DNA from: Promethearchaeota archaeon
Lineage (GTDB): Archaea; Asgardarchaeota; Lokiarchaeia; Sigynarchaeales; SOKP01
NCBI GenBank assembly: GCA_016839845.1
Contig: JAEOTL010000246.1
Span: 1 to 15,393 of the forward strand
DNA: 15,393 bases
Reading direction: 5' to 3'
Under the pieces are notes generated by a model. It was not told where the DNA came from, ran no database searches, and worked only from the letters and a program-made list of their open reading frames with translations. This document shows positions 1-9,148 of the stretch, piece after piece. The position numbers and the translations under genes were made by a program. The stretch's first letter is position 1. Every line of letters begins with the position of its first letter.

Positions 1-359
1 TCTTCTCTTCTCTTAATAACTTCTCCAGTTTCTTCGTCTCTTTCTTTTATTGTAAGACCTAAAACGCTGCCGGCTATCATTACAAAAAATGGGATACTCG
101 CTAAAAAAATAGGGAATATCGACATAGCCATAAGAATAATTCCCGAAATTAAACAGATAATACTCCCTGCTCTCACATACTTCCATTCAAAGATCGAGCC
201 AACTACAGGAACCAGGCTAATTCCGGCGATGTAATAACCGTTCAAGTTATGGTTTCCCCAAAAATAATAGAGTGGCGCTAACCCGAACCCAATACCTATC
301 CCAATCAACCCACAAACCAGATTTATACCTACGCTTAGCTTTTTTCTATCATCGTTCAT
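1..359 (-). CDS. Small multi-pass membrane protein, C-terminus cut off by window edge
   Basis: I do not recognise this gene. The frame is open from an ATG at 359 to base 1, giving 119 residues with no stop, so the true C-terminus lies outside the window. After a short polar start (MNDDRKKLS) there are about three to four hydrophobic stretches: roughly residues 9-34, 43-55 and 69-105, the last long enough for two helices. A charged stretch rich in K, R and E follows at the cut end. An in-frame TAG lies shortly upstream and no other start codon is available, which supports the ATG. It is on the same strand as the giant surface protein behind it, separated by about 240 bases holding a poly-T terminator, so it is probably transcribed separately. 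It appears somewhat richer in G+C than its surroundings by eye. Function unknown; integral membrane location is inferred from hydrophobicity only. Confidence 0.7.
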   Translation of the reverse strand, partial: MNDDRKKLSVGINLVCGLIGIGIGFGLAPLYYFWGNHNLNGYYIAGISLVPVVGSIFEWKYVRAGSIICLISGIILMAMSIFPIFLASIPFFVMIAGSVLGLTIKERDEETGEVIKRRE

Positions 360-568
360 TTTATCATCGATCTTGGAATTCTATTACAAATATTCAATAA
401 ATTAGAGAAAAATTTAAAACTTGCTATTCAAGATAAAGAAGATATAATTGATTTAGAAAAGCAGAAAATATCTATTAATTAATAAATCTATCATTCAATA
501 AAGTACCTGAGATAACAGAATAGTTGATTAAAATTTGAAATATTTAACGTTTATATCAATTAAAATAG

Positions 569-583
569 AAAAAAAAAAAAAAA
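569..583 (-). terminator. Poly-T terminator of the giant surface protein gene
   Basis: A run of 15 A on the given strand reads as 15 T on the minus strand, starting 14 bases past the stop codon of the giant gene. Archaeal RNA polymerase is known to terminate at such T-tracts without a hairpin. No strong stem precedes it. Confidence 0.7.
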
Positions 584-596
584 TTAGCTTATTTAA

Positions 597-3500
597 TTAT
601 TTATTCATATTTCTCCGTTTATAATAATATACTAATATAGAACATATTCCAAAAATCGCAATGATTAGAGATATATCATAACCTGGAACTATGTTGGGTG
701 GCGTTATTGGTTCTTCAGGTGGAATTTCTACCGTAATAGCGATACAATTAGATAGTGTATAGCCATTCGCATTATAAGCAACAGCGATATAATAATAAGT
801 CCCATCTGATAATCCATTAATGGAAGAGGGAGAATTAGCTGTTTGATACTCTATTAAAGTGAGGCTACCATTGATTTCTATTATATAACCATCATAATTG
901 TATATCGAATAATTGTCTGCACCCTCAGAAATAGTCCAAAACAAGTTAAAGCTACCATCTGTATCTGGGGAACCCGCATTAGTAGATAATGCAAATTCTC
1001 CAGGTGGTTCTTCAGGTGGAAGCTCTACAGTAATAGCGATACAATTAGATAGTGTATAGCCATTCGCATTATAAGCAACAGCGATATAATAATGAGTCCC
1101 ATCTGATAACCCATTAATGGAAAAGGGAGAATTAGCTGTTTGGTACTCAAGTAAAGTGAGACTACCATTGATTTCTATTATATAACCATCATAATTGTAT
1201 ATCGAATAATTGTCTGCACCCTCAGAAATAGTCCAAAACAAGTTAAAACTACCATCTGTATCTGGGGAACCCGCATTAGTAGATAATGTAAATTCTCCAG
1301 GTGGTTCTTCAGGTGGAAGCTCTACAGTAATAGCGATACAATTAGATAGTGTATAGCCAGTTCCATTATATGCAAGAACAATATAATAATAGACATCATC
1401 TGGTAATCCTGTAATAGTATAAGGAGATACTGCTGTTTGATATTCAAGTAGAGTAAGACTATCATTAATTTGTGTTATATAACTTTCATAGACATATACA
1501 GAATAATTGTCAGCACCTTCAGAAATAGTCCAAATTAAATCGAAGTTACCATCAGTATCTGGGGAATCTGCATTAGTAGATAAATCAAATGGTCCTGGGG
1601 GATCCATTTCATTCCAAATAGTAAAAACACCATCAGAAATATCTTCTGCACTAGGTCCCTTAGAACTGTTGGCAATAATCTTAATCAAATAGTTTTCACC
1701 ATCCGATAATGTTGTTGTGTCCCAATCATAAGATGTTTCAGTTAATCCAGTAATTATTTGAATCCAATTTAACCCATTGTCAGAAGAATAATATACTTCA
1801 TAACTAACATCATAGCGAAATGAGTCATAAGAAGTAGCCCATTGAATCATTATCATACCAGTAATGGTTTCATCACCATTAGGATATGAAATTGTTGGTT
1901 TGGATACACGATGAATTAAAGGCTCCGTCGGAATTGTCATTAAAGGTTTATCATCATCTTGTAGAGTACCAAAGATATCATAAGGAGTATCGCCAATACC
2001 ATTAGCATCAGCATCTACTCCTCCGTAATCAGACCAATAATTTCCATGAGTACGATTAGTCCAAAAATTATCCCAATTGGAATATGCCTGAAATGAACTA
2101 CCTACTTTATTTTCAACAAAGATATTCCAGAAAATTAAATTTTCGGCAGAATATGAAATATAACAACCATAATCCATATTGTAGAAAAGTGAATTGTTAA
2201 TAATACGATTTTTGGAGCCATAAGTTATTTGTATTCCATATCGAGAATTATTATATACTTTATTCCCATAAATCATGGCATTACTGCTATAGTATAAATG
2301 AATACCATCAGCCCACACAGAAAAAGAGACGTCGTTGTTTTTGAGAGCGTTATCATCACTGTAACTTAAATATATATTACTTCCACCACAGAGAAAGATG
2401 GTATTGTCCATAATAGTACAATTAGCAGCATTATCAAGATTAAGGTTCGGTCCACCATTATAGATGATAGTTGATGAAATGTTTCCATGTTGGAGATACT
2501 CTAAAGAGATTCCTCCTCCAGCAATAAGGCATCCTTCCACGTTGAAATATAAGTCTGTGTTTCTTATCTTAAGACTGCTTCCAGAAGTTAATGTATAAAT
2601 AAGAAGGTTGCTAAGGATGATAGGATCATTTTCAGTTCCGGCACCCGACCACCCTTCTGTGATAGCTTGAGCTAAAAAGTCGGCATTTCCATCAATACTT
2701 ATTGCAGAATGGTGTTGATAAGGTAGGGGTTGTGTGTTTCGACTTGATATGAGAGGCCAATAGTCTTTTGCATGCACCGCTCCTGAAATATCATAAGCAC
2801 TATCGCCAATACCATCACCATCAGAATCAATTCCTGAATAGTCATCCCAATAGTTGAATAAATAATTATTACTCCAATCAGTATCATAAGCTTGAACACC
2901 ACCGCCATTATTGCCCAAAAAGTCGTTATAAATAATGGTACTGGAAGAAGTACTCCATACTAAAATCCCCTCGTTCACGTTATCTTGAATAGTATTGTTA
3001 TATATCAAGTTAAAACTTGTAAGAGATAGATAGATACCAAATTCACCATTGTCATAAATAATATTATTAATAAATCTATTTGATTGACCGTAATAGATGT
3101 ATACTCCAGATTTTACATTATAAGATAATGAATTGTTAATAATACGATTTTTGGAGCCATAAGTTATTTGTATTCCATATTGAGAATTATTATACACTTT
3201 ATTCCCATAAATCGTGATATTGCTGCTATAGTATAAATGAATACCATCAGCCCACACTGAAAAAGAGACGTCGTTGTTTTTGAGAGCGTTATCATCACTG
3301 TAACTTAAATATATATTACTTCCAGAACAGAGAAAGATAGTATTGTCCATAATAGTACAATTCGCAGCATGGTCAAGATTAAGGTTCGGTCCACCATTAT
3401 AGATGATAGTTGATGAAATATTTCCATGTTGGAGATACTCTAAAGAGAGGCCTCCTCCAGCAATAAGGCATCCTTCCACGTTGAAATATAAGTTTGTGTT

Positions 3501-6500
3501 TCTTATCTTAAGACTGCTTCCAGAAGTCAGTGTATAAATAAGAAGGTTGCTAAGGATAATAGGATCATTTTCAGTTCCGGCACCCGACCATCCTTCTGTG
3601 ATAGCTTGAGCTAAAAAGTCGGCATTTCCATCAATACTTATTGCAGAATGGAGTTGATAAGGTAAGGGTTGTGTAATTCGACTTGATACGAGAGGCCAGT
3701 AGTCTTTTGCATGTACAACTCCTGAAATATCATAAGCACTATCGCCAATACCATCACCATCAGAATCAATTCCTAAATAGTCATCCCAATAGTTGAATAA
3801 GTAATTATTACTCCAAGCAGTGTCATAAGCCTGAACAGCACCGCCATTATTGCCCAAAAAGTCGTTATAAATAATTATACTAGAAGAAACACTCCATAGT
3901 TCGATCCCCTCGTTCACGTTATCTCGAATGGTATTGTTATATATCAAATTAAAACTTGTAAGATACATATGGATGCCATATTCAACATTTTCATAAATTG
4001 TGTTATTAATAATTCTATTTGATTGACCGTAAAAGATGTATACTCCAGATTTTGTGTTATCAGATAAAGAATTATTGGTAATACGATTTTCAGAGCTATA
4101 GTATAATTGAAGTCCATGACGACCATTATTATATACTTTATTCCCATAAATCGTGACATTACTACTATAGGATAAAGAAATACCATCTTCAGCTACCGCC
4201 AGAGAGACATCATTGTTTAAGAGCGCATTATTATCACTATAACTTAAATAAATACCACTTCCACCGCATAGAAAGATAGTATTATTCATAATAGTACAAT
4301 TAGCAGCATGGTCAAGTTTAATATTCGGTCCACCATTATAAATAAAACTTGATGAAATATTTCCATGTTGGAGATACTCTAAAGAGAGGCCTCCTCCAGC
4401 AATAAGACATCCATCCACGTTGAAATATAAATCTGTGTTTCTTATCTTAAGACTGCTTCCAGAAGTCAATGTATAAATAAGAAGGTTGCTTAGGATGATA
4501 GGATCATTTTCAGTTCCGGCACCTGACCACCCTTCTGTGATAGCTTGAGCTAAAAAGTCGGCATTCCCATCAATACTTATTGCAGAATGGAGTTGATAAG
4601 GTAGGGGTTGTGTAGTCCGACTTGATATAAGAGGCCAGTAGTCTTTTGCATGTAACGCTCCTGAAATATCATAAGCACTATCACCAATACCATCGCCATC
4701 AGAATCAATTCCTGAATAGTCATCCCAATAGTTGAATAAATAGTTGTTTGTCCAACCGGTATCATAAGCTTGAACACCACCGCCATTATTGCCCAAAAAG
4801 TCGTTATAAATAATTATACTGGAATAGGTACTCCATACTGCAATCCCCTCGTACACGTTATCTTGAATGGTATTGTTATATATCCAGTTAAAACTTGTAA
4901 GATACATATGGATGCCATATTCAACATTTTCGTAAATTGTGTTATTAACAATTCTACTCGATTGACCGTAATAGATGTATACTCCAGATTTTACGTTATA
5001 ATATAATGAATTATTGGTAATACGATTTTCAGAGCTATAGAATAATTGAAGTCCATAACGACCATTATTATATACTTTATTCCCATAAATCGTGGCATTA
5101 CTGCTATAGGATAATAAAATACCATCTTCATACAGCGACAGAGAGACATCATTGTTTAAGAGAGTATTATCATCACTATAACTTAAATGAATACCACTTC
5201 CAGAACAGAGAAAGATGGTATTGTCCATAATAGTACAATTAGCAGCATGGTCAAGTTTAAGGTTCGGTCCACCATTATAGATGATAGTTGATGATATATT
5301 TCCGTGTTGGAGAGACTCTAAAGAGAGTCCTCCTCCAGCAATAAGGCATCGTTCCACGTTGAAATATAAATCCGTATTTATTATCTTAAGACTGCTACTA
5401 GGAGTCAATGTATAAATAAGAAGGTTGCTAAGGATGATAGGATCATTTTCAGTTCCAGCACCCGACCACCCTTCTGTGATAGCTTGAGCTGAAAAGTCGG
5501 GATTTCCATCAATACTTATTGCAGAATGAAGTTGATAGGGCAGGGGTTGTGTTGTTCGACTTGATATGAGAGGCCAGTAGTCTTTTGCATGTGCCGCTCC
5601 TGAAATATCATAAGCACTATCACCAATACCATCGCCATCAGAATCGATTCCTAAATAGTCATCCCAATAGTTGAATAAATAGTTATTTCTCCAATCGGTA
5701 TCATAAGCTTGAACACCACCAGCATTATTGCCCAAAAAGTCGTTATAAATAATTATACTTGAAGAAGTACTCCATACTGCAATCCCCTCGTACACATTAT
5801 CTCGAATAGTATTGTTATATATCCAGTTAAAACTTGTAAGATACATATGGATGCCATATTCAACATTTTCATAAATTGTGTTATTAACAAATCTATTCGA
5901 TTGGCCGTAATAGATGTATACTCCAGATTTTACGTTATAAGATAATGAATTATTGGTAATACGATTTTTAGAGCTATAGAATAATTGAAGTCCATAACGA
6001 CCATTATTATATACTTTATTCTCATAAATCGTGGCATTATTGCTATAGGATAATAACAAACCATCTTCATACAGCGACAGAGAGACATCATTATTTAAGA
6101 GAGTATTATCATCACTATAGCGTAAATGAATACCACTTCCAGAACAGAGAAAGATAGTATTATTCATAATTGTACAATTAGCAGCATGGTCAAGTTTAAG
6201 GTTCGGTCCACCATTATAAATGAAACTTGATGAAATGTTTCCATGTTGGAGATACTCTAAAGAGAGTCCTCCTCCAGCAATGAGGCATCCTTCCACATTG
6301 AAATATAAATCTGTATTTATTATCTTAAGACTGCTTCCAGAAGTCAATGTATAAATAAGAAGGTTGCTTAGGATGATAGGATCATTTTCAGTTCCGGCAC
6401 CCGGCCATCCTTCTGTGATAGCTTGAGATAAAAAGTCGGCATTTCCATCAATACTTATTGCAGAATGGAGTTGGTAAGGCAGGGGTTGTGTAGTTCGACT

Positions 6501-7478
6501 TGATATGAGAGGCCAGTAGTCTTTTGCATGTACAACTCCTGAAATATCATAAGCACTATCGCCAATACCATCGCCATCAGAATCAACTCCGGTATAGTCA
6601 TCCCAAAAATTGAATAAATAGCTATTTCTCCAATCGCTATCATAAGCTTGAACGCCACCACCATTATTGCCCAAAAAGTCGTTATAAATAATTGTACTGG
6701 AAGAAGTACTCCATACTGCAATCCCCTCGTTCACGTTATCTTGAATGGTATTGTTATATATCCAGTTAAAACTTGTAGCATACATATGGATGCCATATTC
6801 ACCATTTTCATAAATTGTGTTATTATCAACTCTATTCGATTGACCGTAATAAATATATACTCCGGAATCTCCATTGTAGAATAAGGAATTATTGCGAATA
6901 TGATTCTCAGAGCTTCCATCCAAATTTAAACCATGATAAAGACTGTTATTTATATAATTTCCATGAATTGAGTTATTGTTGGAGTTTGAAAAATAGATAT
7001 TGTGTGTGTTATTACTTATTATGTTTAATTTGATCTTACCATTTGAAACATTATAAAAATAGATCCCATAAACCCCACCATTGAAAACACAATTAGTGAT
7101 TTCGAAATATACATCTGTATTACGAATGTCAATTAGATTTTCATTGCGATCGTGATCGAAAAAGCTATACCCAGAAATAAGATAAGGATTTCCTAAGGAA
7201 CCATCACCCGGCCAACCTTGTGTTATAAAATCCGAATTTTCATTAATATGAATAGGAACATGCGGTGTGTAACTCATTAAAGGCTTTACTATACTAATAT
7301 CTTTCCCTTCGTCCCTTTGATCCTCAATATCATTAAAGATACTCACATTTTCACCGGAAATTGTAAAGAAGACCAGCAAGAGTAATATTGAAAAGAAAGT
7401 AAAGGAGACTAATAACGTTTTACCTGTTCTTGAGTTTAAATTTTTAATTTTTTTTTGAATAACTGTGTTAATCCACAT
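597..7478 (-). CDS. Giant anchored surface protein: six NosD-type beta-helix modules plus FN3-like repeats
   Basis: Predicted cell-surface protein of 2293 residues. A short cationic N-terminus is followed by a hydrophobic segment (about 21-40), acting as signal peptide or anchor. Six right-handed beta-helix (NosD/PbH1-type) modules follow: 73-337, 338-650, 651-963, 964-1276, 1277-1589 and 1590 to about 1856. Each opens with a G.GT..DPI/NPY motif, runs through N-rich coils (NNTI, NNSL, YGI) and closes with a NYWDDY..DSDGDGIGD block resembling acidic Ca-binding loops. An Ig/FN3-like domain (about 1857-1960) and three 99-residue FN3-like repeats (1961-2258) come next, then PPEEP linkers and a C-terminal PGY, TM (about 2268-2285) and KRR tail. 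The ATG at 7478 has an AAGGTGT Shine-Dalgarno. NosD-type helices often occur in carbohydrate-related or surface proteins; an adhesive or S-layer-associated role is inference. No catalytic residues could be assigned. Confidence 0.9.
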   Translation of the reverse strand: MWINTVIQKKIKNLNSRTGKTLLVSFTFFSILLLLVFFTISGENVSIFNDIEDQRDEGKDISIVKPLMSYTPHVPIHINENSDFITQGWPGDGSLGNPYLISGYSFFDHDRNENLIDIRNTDVYFEITNCVFNGGVYGIYFYNVSNGKIKLNIISNNTHNIYFSNSNNNSIHGNYINNSLYHGLNLDGSSENHIRNNSLFYNGDSGVYIYYGQSNRVDNNTIYENGEYGIHMYATSFNWIYNNTIQDNVNEGIAVWSTSSSTIIYNDFLGNNGGGVQAYDSDWRNSYLFNFWDDYTGVDSDGDGIGDSAYDISGVVHAKDYWPLISSRTTQPLPYQLHSAISIDGNADFLSQAITEGWPGAGTENDPIILSNLLIYTLTSGSSLKIINTDLYFNVEGCLIAGGGLSLEYLQHGNISSSFIYNGGPNLKLDHAANCTIMNNTIFLCSGSGIHLRYSDDNTLLNNDVSLSLYEDGLLLSYSNNATIYENKVYNNGRYGLQLFYSSKNRITNNSLSYNVKSGVYIYYGQSNRFVNNTIYENVEYGIHMYLTSFNWIYNNTIRDNVYEGIAVWSTSSSIIIYNDFLGNNAGGVQAYDTDWRNNYLFNYWDDYLGIDSDGDGIGDSAYDISGAAHAKDYWPLISSRTTQPLPYQLHSAISIDGNPDFSAQAITEGWSGAGTENDPIILSNLLIYTLTPSSSLKIINTDLYFNVERCLIAGGGLSLESLQHGNISSTIIYNGGPNLKLDHAANCTIMDNTIFLCSGSGIHLSYSDDNTLLNNDVSLSLYEDGILLSYSSNATIYGNKVYNNGRYGLQLFYSSENRITNNSLYYNVKSGVYIYYGQSSRIVNNTIYENVEYGIHMYLTSFNWIYNNTIQDNVYEGIAVWSTYSSIIIYNDFLGNNGGGVQAYDTGWTNNYLFNYWDDYSGIDSDGDGIGDSAYDISGALHAKDYWPLISSRTTQPLPYQLHSAISIDGNADFLAQAITEGWSGAGTENDPIILSNLLIYTLTSGSSLKIRNTDLYFNVDGCLIAGGGLSLEYLQHGNISSSFIYNGGPNIKLDHAANCTIMNNTIFLCGGSGIYLSYSDNNALLNNDVSLAVAEDGISLSYSSNVTIYGNKVYNNGRHGLQLYYSSENRITNNSLSDNTKSGVYIFYGQSNRIINNTIYENVEYGIHMYLTSFNLIYNNTIRDNVNEGIELWSVSSSIIIYNDFLGNNGGAVQAYDTAWSNNYLFNYWDDYLGIDSDGDGIGDSAYDISGVVHAKDYWPLVSSRITQPLPYQLHSAISIDGNADFLAQAITEGWSGAGTENDPIILSNLLIYTLTSGSSLKIRNTNLYFNVEGCLIAGGGLSLEYLQHGNISSTIIYNGGPNLNLDHAANCTIMDNTIFLCSGSNIYLSYSDDNALKNNDVSFSVWADGIHLYYSSNITIYGNKVYNNSQYGIQITYGSKNRIINNSLSYNVKSGVYIYYGQSNRFINNIIYDNGEFGIYLSLTSFNLIYNNTIQDNVNEGILVWSTSSSTIIYNDFLGNNGGGVQAYDTDWSNNYLFNYWDDYSGIDSDGDGIGDSAYDISGAVHAKDYWPLISSRNTQPLPYQHHSAISIDGNADFLAQAITEGWSGAGTENDPIILSNLLIYTLTSGSSLKIRNTDLYFNVEGCLIAGGGISLEYLQHGNISSTIIYNGGPNLNLDNAANCTIMDNTIFLCGGSNIYLSYSDDNALKNNDVSFSVWADGIHLYYSSNAMIYGNKVYNNSRYGIQITYGSKNRIINNSLFYNMDYGCYISYSAENLIFWNIFVENKVGSSFQAYSNWDNFWTNRTHGNYWSDYGGVDADANGIGDTPYDIFGTLQDDDKPLMTIPTEPLIHRVSKPTISYPNGDETITGMIMIQWATSYDSFRYDVSYEVYYSSDNGLNWIQIITGLTETSYDWDTTTLSDGENYLIKIIANSSKGPSAEDISDGVFTIWNEMDPPGPFDLSTNADSPDTDGNFDLIWTISEGADNYSVYVYESYITQINDSLTLLEYQTAVSPYTITGLPDDVYYYIVLAYNGTGYTLSNCIAITVELPPEEPPGEFTLSTNAGSPDTDGSFNLFWTISEGADNYSIYNYDGYIIEINGSLTLLEYQTANSPFSINGLSDGTHYYIAVAYNANGYTLSNCIAITVELPPEEPPGEFALSTNAGSPDTDGSFNLFWTISEGADNYSIYNYDGYIIEINGSLTLIEYQTANSPSSINGLSDGTYYYIAVAYNANGYTLSNCIAITVEIPPEEPITPPNIVPGYDISLIIAIFGICSILVYYYKRRNMNK
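708..1598 (-). repeat. Three tandem FN3-like repeats, exact 297-bp period
   Basis: Three copies of a 99-codon unit, starting at 1598, 1301 and 1004 on the minus strand. Each begins PG.F.LSTNA.SPDTDG, contains WTISEGADNYS, and ends GYTLSNCIAITVE(L/I)PPEEP. The two C-terminal copies are almost identical; the first has drifted (PGPFDLS, TGLPDD). The pattern of beta-strands and the tyrosine-rich YYI.(L/V)AYN strand fit a fibronectin type III fold, but this is by eye. The acidic proline-rich PPEEP ends act as linkers that hold the helix array away from the membrane anchor. Confidence 0.85.
2712..6467 (-). repeat. Four full 939-bp tandem repeats encoding beta-helix modules 2-5
   Basis: The block coding HSAISIDGN starts at 6467, 5528, 4589, 3650 and 2711 on the minus strand, spaced exactly 939 bases (313 codons) each time. 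This gives four complete units and the start of a fifth. The homology spreads past both ends: the back half of module 1 (from about 6911) and the front half of module 6 (to about 2180) match the same unit, while the outermost halves differ. The DNA is very similar between copies with no net indel, which points to recent duplication or gene conversion. Confidence 0.93.
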
Positions 7479-7484
7479 TTTTTT

Positions 7485-7491
7485 ACACCTT
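7485..7491 (-). promoter_or_regulatory. Shine-Dalgarno of the giant surface protein gene
   Basis: AAGGTGT on the minus strand, ending six bases before the ATG at 7478. It matches the archaeal anti-SD core AGGTGA and supports that start. Confidence 0.7.
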
Positions 7492-7626
7492 GTTTTTTTG
7501 ATAAAAAATCGTCTTGACTATGATCCAGTAGGGAAAAATTGACCTAAAATTTGTAAGTTTTTTATAAAAATCATTGGATTACAGACCAAAAACGATCAAA
7601 CTATATTTATTTTTAATTGATATTTA

Positions 7627-7656
7627 ACATTTTTGTATTTTTTACATTTTTGTATT
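7627..7656. repeat. 13-bp direct repeat with embedded TACA-N4-TGTA dyad
   Basis: ACATTTTTGTATT occurs twice, 17 bases apart. The second copy with its preceding T makes the perfect dyad TACA-TTTT-TGTA at 7643-7654. The same dyad geometry is found at 9816-9827 and 13327-13338. Spacing and symmetry suggest a regulator site, but this is inference only. Confidence 0.4.
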
Positions 7657-7999
7657 ATAATGTTATCATTTTAGGGCTTAATTCTACTATTTGAATCTGA
7701 AAAGTTAAATAAGATTTAAAAAAAATGAAAAAATTAATGGAGTAAATTTATTCCCTTTTTTTAATTACTTCTAAAGTGCCTATTGTACTTATGACTCCTT
7801 GAAATGCTGGCAATAGAATAAATAATCTTTCGTGAAACGGTTATATTAATTTAAGACAAAATACCACACTACAGTCCGAGGGGAAGAAGTATTAAAACGA
7901 TTTTATCTCCTCCTCAATGAATACTTTGAGATTTTATTAAAATAATTTAATAACATACACTCTTATTTTTATAGTAAATATTGATTTAGGTAGACCAAA

Positions 8000-9148
8000 T
8001 TGAAAAAGAATTCTAGTGGGGATATATATAGAGATTTACAGCAACATATAGATACGTTTCCAGTTGGATTTCCTACAACTAAATCTGGTGTAGAAATTCG
8101 TTTATTGAAGAGACTTTTTACTCCTGAGGAAGCAAAAATTGCGCGTCATTTGAATTTTGCATATGAAAATTTTGAATCCTTGAAAGATATCTATGAGCGG
8201 TTAAATTCATTAGGATTTGAACTCACTGTTGATGAATTAGAGATAGATTTAGATAGTATGGCAAGAAAAGGGGCAATCAAATGCTTAAAAAGTGATAATG
8301 AGAAGTTTTATAGTGCTGCTATTTTCATACTTGGAATGTTTGAATATCAGGTTAATAAAATAACTAAAGAGTTTGCTGAGGAAACTAAGCAGTATTTACA
8401 TGAAGCTCTAATAATGGAAATGGCTAAAAATCTTCCGCTCCAATTACGTACAATTCCAGTGGGTATTGGATTTGACCGGGAAATTAATATTGCGAATTTT
8501 GATGATATAGAGAAGATTATCGAGGAAGCAGATGGACCATTTGCCGTGCAAAATTGTATCTGTCGTCAATCAATGCATACTTTAGACAAAAACTGCACAG
8601 TAACAAATAGATTGGAAACGTGTATTGGACTTGGAATAGTCGCAAAAATGTATATAGAGATGGGTTGGGCTCGTGAAATAACTAAAGAACAAGCCATTGA
8701 GATCTTCAAACAAAATGAAGATGATGGATTAATAATTCAACCTGGAAACGCTAGGAAGCCTGATTTCATATGTGGTTGTTGTGGCTGCTGTTGTGAGGAA
8801 TTGTTGGGTATAAAAACATTCCCTAATCCAGCGGATATTGTCTCAACAAATCACTATGCTGAAATCGATCCTACTTTATGTTCTGGTTGTAGTACTTGTA
8901 TTGATAGGTGTCAATTGGAAGCGATATATCCGGATGATGAAATTTCTTCAATCAATCTTAAGAAATGTATCGGTTGCGGAAATTGTGTTATGGTATGCCC
9001 ATCAAACGCTTTAAGCTTGAGAAAGAAAAAGCAAGAAGTAATACCAGTTAATAAGATGGCTGAATATTACAAGAATAATTTAGAGGTAAGAACTAAAAGA
9101 AAAGAAAGAGAACTTAAGAAAAAACTTCGAGCTGGAAGAGAAACGTGA
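8000..9148 (+). CDS. Cysteine-rich 4Fe-4S dicluster protein with winged-helix-like N-terminus
   Basis: Probable electron carrier or redox adaptor, 382 residues. Residues about 40-95 look like a winged helix (FTPEEAKIARHL, then SMARKGAI). A central domain has C186-I-C188 (motif NCICR), C199 and C208, followed by a cluster CGCCGCCC (C258, C260, C261, C263-C265). The C-terminus holds two classical 4Fe-4S ferredoxin motifs: C294-C297-C300-C304 and C323-C326-C329-C333, the latter followed by the usual proline. A lysine/arginine tail ends the protein. The ferredoxin part is certain; the CIC/CGCCGCCC domain occurs in uncharacterised archaeal and anaerobe 4Fe-4S proteins and could bind a further cluster. 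No signal peptide, so cytoplasmic. It starts with TTG at 8000: an in-frame TAG lies at 7991-7993 and the first internal ATG is at codon 87. No partner gene is adjacent. Confidence 0.88.
   Translation: MKKNSSGDIYRDLQQHIDTFPVGFPTTKSGVEIRLLKRLFTPEEAKIARHLNFAYENFESLKDIYERLNSLGFELTVDELEIDLDSMARKGAIKCLKSDNEKFYSAAIFILGMFEYQVNKITKEFAEETKQYLHEALIMEMAKNLPLQLRTIPVGIGFDREINIANFDDIEKIIEEADGPFAVQNCICRQSMHTLDKNCTVTNRLETCIGLGIVAKMYIEMGWAREITKEQAIEIFKQNEDDGLIIQPGNARKPDFICGCCGCCCEELLGIKTFPNPADIVSTNHYAEIDPTLCSGCSTCIDRCQLEAIYPDDEISSINLKKCIGCGNCVMVCPSNALSLRKKKQEVIPVNKMAEYYKNNLEVRTKRKERELKKKLRAGRET

Larger units (their letters stand above)
7479..7999. other. 521-bp divergent intergenic region
   Basis: This separates the giant surface gene (-) from the 4Fe-4S gene (+) and must hold both promoters. 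I see no gene. It contains a 13-base direct repeat (ACATTTTTGTATT) at 7627-7639 and 7644-7656, the second of which carries a TACA-N4-TGTA dyad. It also has an AAAGTTAAATAA promoter-like box at 7701-7712 on the plus strand with no gene behind it, and 15 bases at 7829-7843 that match 11702-11716 exactly. A weak stem is possible between 7878 and 7915 (GAGGGGA with TCCTCCTC, one bulge). TTTAATAA at 7946-7953 is a possible TATA box for the 4Fe-4S gene. Confidence 0.6.

Noticed and set aside
345..480. Plus-strand frame of about 42 codons ending LEKQKISIN
   Set aside because: No ATG, GTG or TTG start, and it partly overlaps the start of the membrane protein on the other strand. It is probably a chance open frame in AT-rich DNA.
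2712..6467. CRISPR-like regular repeats
   Set aside because: The period is 939 bases, the units are coding throughout, and there are no short repeat-spacer units anywhere in the window.
2699..6919. Several 60-90-codon frames on both strands within the giant gene
   Set aside because: They recur at the same place in each 939-base unit and read as shadows of the repeat; none has a ribosome site or recognisable domain.
7878..7915. GAGGGGA...TCCTCCTC possible hairpin or riboswitch
   Set aside because: The stem is short, needs a bulge, has a loop of over 20 bases, and no known RNA family is apparent. The minus strand looks like a strong Shine-Dalgarno but no open frame follows.
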